Shown here in pieces: positions 24,024 to 31,897 of a stretch of DNA of 38,671 bases. Made by a program: the position numbers and the translations under genes. Source of the DNA: DATHTK01 sp035463295. GTDB lineage: Bacteria > Actinomycetota > Rubrobacteria > Rubrobacterales > Rubrobacteraceae. The notes under the pieces are model-generated. The model was not told the origin of the DNA and did no database searches. It worked only from the letters and a program-made list of their open reading frames with translations. The DNA lies in contig DATHTK010000044.1 of assembly GCA_035463295.1 (NCBI GenBank), forward strand, positions 1 to 38,671. The letters run 5' to 3'. Positions within the stretch are counted from its first letter, which is position 1. Each line of letters opens with the position of its first letter.

Positions 24024-24333
24024 AGCCGGCAGAACACGCAATCCCAGTCCAGGCGCCCCGGCAACCCATCCAGGGTCGGCCTCGAGGTCGGATGCAGTTG
24101 AACCTTACGGGCCGCTACAAGCTTTGCGGGGTCCACGCGTGGCTGGATTCTGACTTCAGGTTCGTGCTCTCCAGCGTGTAAATACGCCGATACCGGCGAT
24201 CTGCGACATGATTGGAGCTCAGATCGAGGTAGAACTGTACGCGAGATTCGGCTTGACGAGTAGCTCGCGTTGACGTACAGGTTGAGGTCGATAGATCTTG
24301 TTGGCGGTGGGGGGCGGTAGGTAGTCTCCTGGC
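24024..24333 (+). promoter_or_regulatory. 310-base intergenic region with a likely promoter for the PASTA kinase
   Basis: No gene is supportable here. On the plus strand TTGACG (24270-24275), a 16-base spacer and TAGATC (24292-24297) resemble a sigma-70 promoter about 35 bases before the kinase ATG. A second TTGACG begins at 24253. The stretch 24120-24300 is less GC-rich than its flanks, as regulatory DNA often is. Confidence 0.45.
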
Positions 24334-25965
24334 ATGTTGCGGATCGTACTGGACGAGCGTTACGTCAGGTTGTGCCGGCTCGGGGGCGGGGGCATGGGAG
24401 AGGTGCACCTGGTCCGCGACGAGCTCCTGGACCGCGAGGTGGCGCTGAAAGTTCCGCGCGGCCCGCAAGCCAGGAGCGTCGAGTTCGTCGAGCGCTTCAG
24501 GCGGGAGGCCCGGCACGTGGCCGCGCTCTCGCACCCGAACATCGTGCGGGTGTTCGACGCCGGTGAGGCCCCGGATGGTACGCCGTACATGGCGATGGAG
24601 TACGTGCCGGGAGGCACGCTCAGGGACCGACTGCTCGAGAAGGGCTCCCTCCCGGCGCGCACGGCGGCGTCGGTGGCGCTCCAGATCTCCGCCGCCCTGC
24701 GGGCGGCTCACACGAGCGGTGTCATCCACCGCGACGTGAAGCCGGAGAACGTGCTGGTGAGCGAGAACGGGGACGTCAAGGTAGCGGACTTCGGCATCGC
24801 GCGGGCCACCGACGCGACGGTCATGACGCATACTAGCCGTGTTCTCGGAACCGTGCGCTACCTCTCGCCCGAGCAGGCGATGGGCGAGCCGGTAGGTCCG
24901 GCGAGCGACCTCTACTCTCTGGGCGTCGTCCTCTACGAGATGCTCACGGGAGAGGTGCCCTTCGAGGCCGAGGGACCCCTGGCCGTAGCGATGAGGCACC
25001 TCACACAAGAACCCCGGCCGTTGCGCGAGCTCGATCCCTCAGTGCCCGTACCGCTCGAGGCGATAACCCTCAAGCTCCTCGAGAAGCGGCCGGAGGAAAG
25101 GTACGGGAGCGCGGAGGCGCTGGCCGAAGATCTCGAGCGTTTCCTGGCGGGGGACGTAGCCTCGTCGACCGCAGAGATGTCCGGGATCCCGCCGGCAGTG
25201 GACGAGAAACGCTCGCCCAGAAGGGCTCGCAGACGAAGGAGCCGTGTGCTCGTCGCGGCCCTCCTCACGGTGTCCCTGGCCGTGCTGGGCGTCTCGATCG
25301 GGGCCGCGGCGGGTTTCGCCGAACCCGTAACCCGACACCCTTTCGTTGCGGGAATCCTCGCTTTCGATGAGGAACAAGAACCACTCGGTCGCGCTCTCGC
25401 CCCGAGCACGCCTGGGACGGAGGAACTCGAGGCCCCGGAGAGGGAGGACGAGGCCCCGCGGGAAGCCGTGCCGCCGAAGGAGCGTCCGGAGGTAGCGAAG
25501 ACCCCTCCGAGCAGCCCGCAGCAGGCTATGGCGGCCCGGTGGCGGCCTGCCGCTCCCGAGCAGCCGGTATCACCGTCGCAGGGGACGGAGCAGCCGGCGC
25601 CCGCGACGGTCGTCGTGCCCGCTCTCGCCGGCATGGCGGTGGAGGACGCCCAGGCGATCCTCGGTGAGGTCGGCCTCGGACTCGCGGTCGGCTCCTACGA
25701 GCAGAGCGAGACCGTGCCGCAGGGGATCGTGCTCTCCCAGGGGCCCGCTGCCGGCTACCGGGCAGAGCCCGGGGCTATCGTCAGCGTCACTGTCAGCTCC
25801 GGACCGCCGGAGGCTCCGCAACGGGTGCGCGGGTCCGAACCCAGCCTCGCTGACGAGGTGATCGCCGGGATCGATATGGAACCCGCCAAGTTGCCGGAGA
25901 TGGAGGTGCCGGAGGTCGAGATGCCCGAGGTGGGGCAAGTCGTATCGGAGAAGAAACGCCGCTAG
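24334..25965 (+). CDS. Ser/Thr protein kinase with one PASTA domain
   Basis: A 543-residue PknB-type kinase. Catalytic marks: LGGGGMGEVHLV, K39 (VALKVP), D134 in IHRDVKPEN, DFG at 152-154 and a Thr-rich activation loop (ATVMTHTSRVLGTVRYLSPE). A strongly basic juxtamembrane stretch (RRARRRRSR) precedes the helix at 305-328. The outer region has a long Pro/Glu/Ala linker, then one PASTA domain (426-490; VPALAGMAVEDAQAILGEVG), which in PknB binds muropeptides or lipid II. One PASTA unit is fewer than the usual three to five. The tail contains PEMEVPEVEMPEV, a short acidic repeat. The kinase domain is more distant from the tandem pair than these are from each other. The cell-wall role is inferred from PASTA. 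Confidence 0.93.
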   Translation: MLRIVLDERYVRLCRLGGGGMGEVHLVRDELLDREVALKVPRGPQARSVEFVERFRREARHVAALSHPNIVRVFDAGEAPDGTPYMAMEYVPGGTLRDRLLEKGSLPARTAASVALQISAALRAAHTSGVIHRDVKPENVLVSENGDVKVADFGIARATDATVMTHTSRVLGTVRYLSPEQAMGEPVGPASDLYSLGVVLYEMLTGEVPFEAEGPLAVAMRHLTQEPRPLRELDPSVPVPLEAITLKLLEKRPEERYGSAEALAEDLERFLAGDVASSTAEMSGIPPAVDEKRSPRRARRRRSRVLVAALLTVSLAVLGVSIGAAAGFAEPVTRHPFVAGILAFDEEQEPLGRALAPSTPGTEELEAPEREDEAPREAVPPKERPEVAKTPPSSPQQAMAARWRPAAPEQPVSPSQGTEQPAPATVVVPALAGMAVEDAQAILGEVGLGLAVGSYEQSETVPQGIVLSQGPAAGYRAEPGAIVSVTVSSGPPEAPQRVRGSEPSLADEVIAGIDMEPAKLPEMEVPEVEMPEVGQVVSEKKRR

Positions 25966-26040
25966 GCCGGCGCCGGGGATCTGCTCGTCGAGCAGGGTCT
26001 CGCTCCTCGCGAGCGACAGACGGTGCCCCGGACGCCGGCC
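25965..26040. other. Large three-way-junction structure directly after the PASTA kinase
   Basis: The closing stem pairs 25965-25978 (GGCCGGCGCCGGGG) with 26026-26040, 14 base pairs interrupted only by a bulged A at 26032. Inside lie two hairpins: CTGCTC-GTC-GAGCAG (25981-25995), and GTCT/AGAC continuing into CGCTC-CTCGC-GAGCG (25997-26021). The stem begins on the last base of the kinase stop codon. No T-run follows. It could be an unusual terminator, an mRNA 3' stabiliser or a small RNA. The fold is directly visible; the function is not. Confidence 0.65.
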
Positions 26041-26199
26041 ATCGCGTACCGAGGATCGGACACCGTAGATCATCCGGCCTTACTCTTTGACGGAGCTCTT
26101 ACACCGACAAGCCCATCACCAGAGGCTGTGCCCAGCCCGGTGACATATTCTCGTACGCTTTTCCCCGGGGGAGTGTAGGATACACGGTGTGGAGGGGGG

Positions 26200-26778
26200 A
26201 TGGTGATCGAGCGCCAGCAGATAGACCGAGCCGTCGAGCGTTACGAGGAGGGCAAGGCCGGGCTCTTCCGGGAAGATGGCTCGGAGAAGGAGCATGCTGA
26301 GAGAGAGCGCTTGCTTGCCGAAGAGTTCCGGGCGACGCTGGACGATATAGAAGAAGCGCTGGGGCGGAAGATCTCGACCGCCCGGGCTACCCTCCTCCAG
26401 CACACGCAAGACCGGAGCACCGGGCTCTCCGCCGGGGAGCCCACAGACAACCGGTACTCCTCTGTCGAGAGAGACGCCGAGAGCCTCTCGCTCGAGCAGC
26501 TCGCGGGTCGCTGCGAGGCGGCCCTGAGCGACAAAGGCGGTGACGTGGCGGCTGTGCGTCTCCTCAGCCGCTACGCTCGCGAGCGCGCCACCCGGGAGCG
26601 GTCGGCTGACGAGCGGGTGACCCATACGGACGGGTACGTACGCCTCGAGGTTGCGATCTCCCGGCTGGAGGAGAGTCTCAAACCCCCGGAGGTCAAAGAG
26701 GCCGAGCAGACCATCGAACGGGCCAGGAAGATCAAGCGCTACCTCAGCCTCAGACGGGACCGGGCGTTCCGCACATGA
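26200..26778 (+). CDS. Hypothetical helical (coiled-coil) protein
   Basis: The 192-residue protein is highly charged and almost wholly helical (QQIDRAVERYEEGKAGLF, LLAEEFRATLDDIEEAL, VAISRLEESL, EQTIERARKIKRYLSLRRD). It has no signal peptide, membrane segment or cysteine-rich site apart from a single Cys in AGRCEAAL. It resembles phage scaffold-like or structural coiled-coil proteins in composition only, which is not evidence of kinship. ATG 26200 follows GGAGGGGGG very closely, and the overlapping GTG at 26203 would have better spacing. A palindrome GTGTA-GGA-TACAC lies at 26173-26185, where a promoter or operator might be. No functional call is possible. Confidence 0.6.
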   Translation: MVIERQQIDRAVERYEEGKAGLFREDGSEKEHAERERLLAEEFRATLDDIEEALGRKISTARATLLQHTQDRSTGLSAGEPTDNRYSSVERDAESLSLEQLAGRCEAALSDKGGDVAAVRLLSRYARERATRERSADERVTHTDGYVRLEVAISRLEESLKPPEVKEAEQTIERARKIKRYLSLRRDRAFRT

Positions 26779-26915
26779 CCCGCTCGCCAGGCACGGTCGA
26801 AGCGTCCGATGGGGCGCTACTGTAGCCCGGTGATCCAGAGGTCAGCGTTGTTGCTGTGCTCGCCGCGCCCGGAACAGACCGAGGCGGCCTCGCTCCCGGA
26901 AGATGCTCCACTGGC

Positions 26916-27089
26916 TCACGCCATCAGGGCCGCCACCAGCTCATAGTACTCGAGCGTATCATAGTGGCGCCGTCGGAACTCGCCCACGGCTTCTTCACCC
27001 GCGAGCTGTTCCAGGTAGTCTTCCAGCCACGAGAAGTAGTGGATCTCGTCTTCGCTGTGAGCGCTGTGGCGGTCAACCGCGTTCGTCAT
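26916..27089 (-). CDS. Small acidic hypothetical protein
   Basis: A 57-residue product starting at ATG 27089 with AAGGGAG four bases upstream. It reads as two helices rich in aromatic and acidic residues (EIHYFSWLEDYLEQLAGEEA, FRRRHYDTLEYYELV). No family is recognised. The opposite strand has no competing gene, and the good Shine-Dalgarno supports translation. Short length keeps confidence moderate. Confidence 0.5.
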   Translation of the reverse strand: MTNAVDRHSAHSEDEIHYFSWLEDYLEQLAGEEAVGEFRRRHYDTLEYYELVAALMA

Positions 27090-27276
27090 CTCGCTCCCTT
27101 CTTCTCGGGTACCGTTAGACTCGTTCACTACGAAAAAAGCTTAAGACCTCATGGAGCCCAATAGCATCGGCCAACTGGCGAAGAATGGCGCGGCCAGAGG
27201 GGTGTTTCCTTGGACCCGTGTCGGGCATCGCGTGCCCCTTACAGACGCCGGCTTGATTCCCGAGGTCCGAAATGGT

Positions 27277-27285
27277 TGGTACACT
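27277..27285 (+). promoter_or_regulatory. Extended -10 promoter for the membrane-protein gene
   Basis: TGG plus TACACT is an extended -10 element ending nine bases before the ATG at 27295. The gene has no Shine-Dalgarno, so the transcript should be leaderless or have a leader of a few bases. Confidence 0.5.
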
Positions 27286-27294
27286 CAGCGGTGC

Positions 27295-27837
27295 ATGAGC
27301 ATCCCGCGTTACTACACGATCGGAGCGGTCGCCCGGGACCTGGGGGCTCTCAAGCGGCTCGACGAGCGGCTCGCGGCCTCGGGCGTCGCGGACGACGCGC
27401 TCCTCGTGCTCCTGCGGCGACAGGACGAGCGGCTCGTGGGGGTCACCCTCCCTGGCGTGCGCACGCGCAGGGTGGAGTCCGGTCTCAGGCGGGCGCAGTG
27501 GTTCGAGTTCGCGAGCGCCTTTCTCGGGGTCACCGCCGTGAGCGTCCTCCTGGGCGCCGTTCATTTGCCCACCGGACTGAGCGTGCAGGCGGTGATGACC
27601 GTTGCGGCCGTCGTGGGCCTCATCCTCTACCACCGACGCCCCCGGCTCGAAAAGCAACTCTTGCGGATGGGCCTCCCCGAGAACCTGGTGGAGGAGTGGT
27701 CGGTGGCCTTCCCGGAGGGCTTCGCGCTCGCGCTCGTCACCGTCCCCTCCGACCTCTTCGAGGAGGTGCAGGAGGTGTTTCTCGAGAACGACGATCTCGA
27801 GAGCCCGCTTGCCGTAGACCGTCGGCCGGTGTTGTAG
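27295..27837 (+). CDS. Hypothetical membrane protein with two helices
   Basis: The 180-residue product starts at ATG 27295; the frame is open further upstream, but the extended -10 element inside that stretch argues against an earlier start. A soluble N-terminal domain (about 1-65; YYTIGAVARDLGALKRLDER, VGVTLPGVRTRRVESGLR) is followed by two membrane helices at about 72-93 and 98-117, then a soluble C-terminal domain (ENLVEEWSVAFPEGFALALV, SDLFEEVQEVFLENDD). The overall plan resembles small bacterial membrane proteins with a potassium-transport-accessory or stress-related look, but I cannot assign a family. It stands alone. Confidence 0.65.
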   Translation: MSIPRYYTIGAVARDLGALKRLDERLAASGVADDALLVLLRRQDERLVGVTLPGVRTRRVESGLRRAQWFEFASAFLGVTAVSVLLGAVHLPTGLSVQAVMTVAAVVGLILYHRRPRLEKQLLRMGLPENLVEEWSVAFPEGFALALVTVPSDLFEEVQEVFLENDDLESPLAVDRRPVL

Positions 27838-27954
27838 AGCATCTCAGCCGGTCAGCCCCGGGCCGCTCGACCCTCGTCTGGCTAGAGCGTTGCGCGACAG
27901 CTCCCCGGCAGATTCACAGGGCGGCGCGCTGAATAGCCGAGATGATCATCGGCT

Positions 27955-27960
27955 GATAAT
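27955..27960 (+). promoter_or_regulatory. -10 box for the DUF3891 gene, probably leaderless
   Basis: GATAAT ends nine bases before the GTG at 27970 and no Shine-Dalgarno intervenes. The -35 is not recognisable. Confidence 0.4.
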
Positions 27961-27969
27961 CTCTACCGC

Positions 27970-28671
27970 GTGATAGTTCGGGATAGAGATGGATTCTTCG
28001 TGCTCGTGAAGCAGCACGATCACGCGCTGATCTCTGCGGAGTTCGCGAGGCACTGGGTGAGGCGGCCCCGGCCGCTCGAGTCCACCCTTTACGCCGTCGC
28101 CTACCACGACGTGGCCTGGCAGGAGCCGGACTCCTCGGTGCGCTGGAACGAGGAAGCCGGCCGTCCCTACTCCTTTACGGACTATCCGCCGGATGAGAAG
28201 GTCCGGGCTTACGCGGGTGGTCTCGACTGGTTGGAGGAGAGGGACGCCTACGCGGCGTGCCTGTGCAGTATGCACTACGAGACGCTCATGCGGAGGTTCG
28301 GCGACAGCGAGGCGGAGGAGCGATTCGCGGGGGCCGAAAAGCGGCGCCAGGAGAAGCTTCGCGCGGTCATGTCCGCCGAGGAGCTCGAGAACCTCGACCG
28401 CAACCTGAGCTTCCTGAGGCTCTGCGACGGGCTCTCGCTGTACGTCTGCCTCAACGAACCCGGCGGAGACGGCTACCCGCCGCCCTATCCGGAAGGCTTC
28501 GCTTTCGACGGAGAGACCTATGAGCCGGTGTGGGACGACCCTCGCACCCTGCGTCTGGAGCCGAACCCGTTCTCCGCACCTTTCGAGCTGGAGATCCCCT
28601 ACCTGATCGTCGGCGGCGACCGCCATCCCCTCGGAGGCGGCCGTCTCGAACTCGGGGTGGTAACCTCTTAG
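27970..28671 (+). CDS. DUF3891 family protein
   Basis: The 233-residue protein fits the uncharacterised DUF3891 family: VKQHDHALISAEFARHW near the N-terminus, AVAYHDVAWQE, YSFTDYPPDEKVRAYAGGLD, ACLCSMHYETLMRRF and NLSFLRLCDGLSLYVCLNEP. Conserved His and Asp (QHDHA, YHD, CSMH) suggest a metal-binding helical enzyme of HD-like style, but no activity is established. The GTG start is adjacent to a -10 box. The next gene, an M42 aminopeptidase, has its own Shine-Dalgarno and a -10-like TACAAT at 28693-28698, so the two need not be co-transcribed. Confidence 0.82.
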   Translation: MIVRDRDGFFVLVKQHDHALISAEFARHWVRRPRPLESTLYAVAYHDVAWQEPDSSVRWNEEAGRPYSFTDYPPDEKVRAYAGGLDWLEERDAYAACLCSMHYETLMRRFGDSEAEERFAGAEKRRQEKLRAVMSAEELENLDRNLSFLRLCDGLSLYVCLNEPGGDGYPPPYPEGFAFDGETYEPVWDDPRTLRLEPNPFSAPFELEIPYLIVGGDRHPLGGGRLELGVVTS

Positions 28672-28722
28672 GCGCTCCGGTGGGCTGCCGGTTACAATCC
28701 TGTTTTCTCTAGAAAGGACCTT

Positions 28723-29781
28723 ATGAGAGACGCATCGTACGAGTTCTTGAAGAGGCTGCTGTCGACGCCGGGGCCGAGTGGTGCTGAGAACGCAGCGGCG
28801 GAGGTTTGGCGCTCGGAGGCTCGCGCGTTCTCCGAGGTGAGCGCGGATAGGATGGGCAACTCCTTTGCCACGCTCAACCCGGGCGGGGCGCCGCGGGTGA
28901 TGCTCAGCGGGCACATAGACGAGATCGGTCTCATGGTCACCCACATCGACGAGAAAGGCCTCCTCCACTTCACCGGCGTGGGCGGTTGGGACCCGCAGGT
29001 GCTCGTAGGCCAGAGGGTCCGGGTGCTGGCAGCGAACGGCGAGGTGATGGGCGTCGTGGGGAAGAAGGCGATCCACCTGATGGAGCCCGAGGAGCGCAAG
29101 AAGGTCTCCCAGATAAAGAACCTCTGGATAGACATCGGGGCCAAAGATGGCGATGAGGCTAAGGGGATGGTGCGCGTCGGGGACGTCGGCGTACTCGACC
29201 AGGACCTCGTCGAGCTCCCGAACGGGCGCATCGCCTCCCGCTCGCTGGACAACCGCATGGGCGCCTTTGTGGTACTCGAGGCGCTGCGGCTTCTTTCGGA
29301 GGAGAAAGGGGTGGCGGCCGAGGTAGTCGCGGTGGCGAGCGTGCAGGAGGAGATCGGACTCTACGGCGCGCGTGGCGCCGCCTACGGCCTCGATCCCGAC
29401 GCCGCGATAGCCGTGGACGTTACCCACGCTACCGACACCCCGGGCGTCTCCAAGAACGAGAACGGTGAGCACTCTTTGGGGAGCGGACCCGTCATCAAGC
29501 GGGCCTCGAACCTGAGCCCCATCGTCTCCGAGGGGCTCATCGCCGCCGCCGAGGAGGCGGGCATCTCCTATACACTGGAGGCCGACTCGCGCTCGACGGG
29601 GACGGACGCCGACGCCATACAGTTCACCCGCGCCGGTATCGCCACGGGGCTCGTCTCCGCGCCGAACCGCTACATGCACTCCCCGAACGAGATCGTTGAC
29701 CTGGAGGACCTCGAGAACTGCGCCCGGCTTATCGCCGAGTACCTGAAGAGGCTCGACTCGGACACGGACTTCGTCCGCTAG
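28723..29781 (+). CDS. M42-family metallo-aminopeptidase (glutamyl aminopeptidase/FrvX-like)
   Basis: A 352-residue cytosolic aminopeptidase expected to form tetrahedral dodecamers that trim short peptides. Metal and catalytic sites are in place: SGHIDEIG (first metal His), SRSLDNRMG (bridging Asp), VQEEIGLYGARGA (Glu general base and Glu ligand), AVDVTHATDTP (Asp ligand) and MHSPNEIVD (His ligand). The dimer-type loop GVGGWDPQVLVGQRV is also typical. ATG 28723 follows AAAGGACCTT. The transporter gene starts nine bases after its stop, indicating co-transcription. Confidence 0.93.
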   Translation: MRDASYEFLKRLLSTPGPSGAENAAAEVWRSEARAFSEVSADRMGNSFATLNPGGAPRVMLSGHIDEIGLMVTHIDEKGLLHFTGVGGWDPQVLVGQRVRVLAANGEVMGVVGKKAIHLMEPEERKKVSQIKNLWIDIGAKDGDEAKGMVRVGDVGVLDQDLVELPNGRIASRSLDNRMGAFVVLEALRLLSEEKGVAAEVVAVASVQEEIGLYGARGAAYGLDPDAAIAVDVTHATDTPGVSKNENGEHSLGSGPVIKRASNLSPIVSEGLIAAAEEAGISYTLEADSRSTGTDADAIQFTRAGIATGLVSAPNRYMHSPNEIVDLEDLENCARLIAEYLKRLDSDTDFVR

Positions 29782-29790
29782 GACGACCGG

Positions 29791-30675
29791 GTGGCCGGGG
29801 AGAAGCGGCGGGCCTCGCCCCTCGTCGAGGGCTCGCTGCTCCTCACGGTCTTCTTTTTCGGGACCAACTTCACGGCGGTCAAGTTCGTCGTCGAGAGCCT
29901 GCCGCCGATACTGTTTGCGGCGACGCGCTTCACGCTGGCTGGGTTGCTGCTGTTGCCGCTGGCGCTTCTCCTGGGACCCAACGGGCGCCTCGCCCGGAGG
30001 GACGTTCTCCCCCTGCTCGGCCTCGGCGTCGTCGGGGTGACCGTGACCCAGTCGGTCTTCACCGTCGGGGTCAGCCTCACCACGGCGGCGAACACGGCCC
30101 TCGTCTACTCGACCTCCCCGGTGTGGGGGATGCTCCTCGGCTTCGCGCTCGGCTGGGAACGCCCCCGGGCCTCGGGCATTATCGGCGTCGCTCTCTGCCT
30201 CGCCGGGGTAGGCGCGATCGTCTACAGCGGCCTCGAGTTCGCCGGAACGAGCCTCGTTGGGGACGCCCTGATTCTGGCCGCAGCCGCCTGCTGGGGCTCC
30301 TACACGGTCCTGACTCTCTCCTTCCTCAGGCGTTACTCGCCGCTCGCCGTCGCCGCCTACGCGATGACGTTCGGCGGCCTCGCCGCCTTCCCTCTGGCAG
30401 CCCTCGACCCCTCGGGCGTGGACCTCGCCGCCCTCGACGGTCTCACCTGGGCCGCGGCGGCCTACTCCGTGCTCTGCTCCTCCGCCTTCGGCTTCGCCGC
30501 CTGGGGGTGGGGCGTCTCCCACATCGGCGCGAATCGCGTGCTCGTCTACCAGTACCTCATCACCCTCACCGGCGTGAGCACGGGCATCCTCCTGCTCGGC
30601 GAAGACTTCGGTCCCGGTCAGCTCGTCGGCGCCGCCGTTATCCTCGCCGGCGTCTACCTCGCACGCAGCAGGTAG
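29791..30675 (+). CDS. EamA/DMT-family transporter
   Basis: A 294-residue inner-membrane protein with ten predicted helices arranged as two EamA repeats (first LLLTVFFFGTNFTAVKFVVE, second DALILAAAACWGSYTVLTLS). Members move amino acids, nucleotides or other metabolites. The GTG start at 29791 lies nine bases after the M42 stop without a strong Shine-Dalgarno, consistent with coupling. An exporter of amino acids released by the upstream peptidase is possible but unproven. It is convergent with the M19 dipeptidase gene. Confidence 0.9.
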   Translation: MAGEKRRASPLVEGSLLLTVFFFGTNFTAVKFVVESLPPILFAATRFTLAGLLLLPLALLLGPNGRLARRDVLPLLGLGVVGVTVTQSVFTVGVSLTTAANTALVYSTSPVWGMLLGFALGWERPRASGIIGVALCLAGVGAIVYSGLEFAGTSLVGDALILAAAACWGSYTVLTLSFLRRYSPLAVAAYAMTFGGLAAFPLAALDPSGVDLAALDGLTWAAAAYSVLCSSAFGFAAWGWGVSHIGANRVLVYQYLITLTGVSTGILLLGEDFGPGQLVGAAVILAGVYLARSR

Positions 30676-30750
30676 CGATCTCCGCGTCTGGCTCGTCGCC
30701 GGTCAATACGCCGCCCGCGCGGGAGGCACCGGACGGAGCCCCTCGCGGGT

Positions 30751-31818
30751 CTATCCGCCCCAGGTTGCGCGCAGCACGCGCAGCCAGTTCTCGTGGGCGA
30801 GTCTCCGCAGCGCCGCATCGTCGTAACCAGAATCACGCAACGCCGCAAGCAGCCTCGGCAAGCCGCTGGCGTCCCCGATCTCGCCCGGCACCTTCGCCCC
30901 GTCGAAGTCCGAGCCGAAGCCGACGCGGTCTATGCCGACGCGGTCGACCAGGTACTCCACGTGGCGGACCACCGTCTCGAGCGGCGTGTTCTCGTCTTCT
31001 CTCCCGTCTTCGCGCAGAAAGGCGACGGCGAAGTTCACGCCCACCATTCCGTCGGAATCCCGTATAGCGTCGAGCTGGCGGTCGGTGAGGTTGCGCGTTG
31101 TGGGGCACAGGGCATGGGCGTTCGAGTGGGTCGCCACGAGCGGCGCCTCCGTAGTCTCCGCCACGTGCCAGAAGCCTTTCTCGTTTAGGTGCGAGAGGTC
31201 CACGAGCACGCCGCGCCGGTTGCACTCGCGTACCAGCTTCCTGCCCAAGCTCGTCAGCCCCGGCCCTGTATCGGGGGAGGCCGGAAACCTGAAAGGGACG
31301 CCGTGCGCGTAGGCGTTCGGGCGGCTCCACACGAGGCCGAGCGAGCGGAGCCCTGCCTCGTAGAGGTCCCCGAGAGCGGCGGGGTCCGGGCCGAGGTTCT
31401 CCGCGCCCTCGAAATGGAGCACCGCCGCCAGCACGCCGCTTTGCAGGCACGTCCCGATCTCGTCCGCCGTCCGGACAACCCTGACGCTACCCCCCGAGCG
31501 GGCCTCGATCTCGAAGAGGCTATCTGTCAGTTCGCCCGCGGTGCGCCGGGCGTAGCTCGGGTCGAGCGGCGGCGCGTCGGAGAGCTCATATCCATCTTCG
31601 GTAAGGGTGAGAGCGGACTCCTCGGTCCACTCACTCTCCGGATCGGGCGGGGTCCAGCAAGCGAAGAAGCCGCCGCCGAAGCCGCCCTCGCGGGCGCGGG
31701 GCAGGTCGAGGTGTCCTGTGGTGCCGCGCTCGAAGAAGCCGCGCCCCTCGCCGGGTGAGGGGCGGGTCAGCTTGAGCAACGCGTCGTTGTGGCCGTCGAA
31801 GACCGGTATCCCGTTCAC
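30751..31818 (-). CDS. Membrane-dipeptidase-like M19 peptidase
   Basis: A 355-residue zinc dipeptidase of the renal-dipeptidase family. The TIM-barrel metal sites are visible: VFDGHNDALLKL (HxD, near residue 9), LHFEGAENLG (bridging Glu), VDLSHLNEKGFW (His), VATHSNAHALCPTTRNLTD (His plus loop) and GFGSDFDGAKVP (Asp). There is no signal peptide, so it is probably cytosolic; such enzymes cleave dipeptides, including D-configured ones. The GTG start at 31818 lies seven bases after TATTAT on the minus strand, without a Shine-Dalgarno, so leaderless. Confidence 0.92.
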   Translation of the reverse strand: MNGIPVFDGHNDALLKLTRPSPGEGRGFFERGTTGHLDLPRAREGGFGGGFFACWTPPDPESEWTEESALTLTEDGYELSDAPPLDPSYARRTAGELTDSLFEIEARSGGSVRVVRTADEIGTCLQSGVLAAVLHFEGAENLGPDPAALGDLYEAGLRSLGLVWSRPNAYAHGVPFRFPASPDTGPGLTSLGRKLVRECNRRGVLVDLSHLNEKGFWHVAETTEAPLVATHSNAHALCPTTRNLTDRQLDAIRDSDGMVGVNFAVAFLREDGREDENTPLETVVRHVEYLVDRVGIDRVGFGSDFDGAKVPGEIGDASGLPRLLAALRDSGYDDAALRRLAHENWLRVLRATWGG

Positions 31819-31825
31819 TGCACCG

Positions 31826-31831
31826 ATAATA
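31826..31831 (-). promoter_or_regulatory. -10 box of the M19 dipeptidase gene, leaderless
   Basis: TATTAT on the minus strand ends seven bases before the GTG start, which puts the transcription start at the start codon itself. No Shine-Dalgarno is present. It lies in the 31-base gap after the terminator of the cysteine operon. Confidence 0.5.
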
Positions 31832-31849
31832 CAGCCAACCCCGCGGCAC

Positions 31850-31880
31850 GAAAAACGGGGGCGGCAAGTGCCGCCCCCGT
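31850..31880 (-). terminator. Rho-independent terminator of the cysteine operon
   Basis: On the minus strand ACGGGGGCGGC pairs with GCCGCCCCCGT around a 4-base loop (31855-31880), followed by TTTTT. It lies 18 bases after the stop of the MoeZ-like gene, ending the operon that begins at cysM. Confidence 0.9.
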
Positions 31881-31897
31881 CAGTGCATGCGGGCTCC

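Noticed and set aside
27946..30522. An 858-codon open frame on the minus strand.
   Set aside because: It lies opposite three well-supported genes (DUF3891, M42, EamA) and its translation is Arg/Gly/Glu-rich, the usual antisense shadow in GC-rich DNA.
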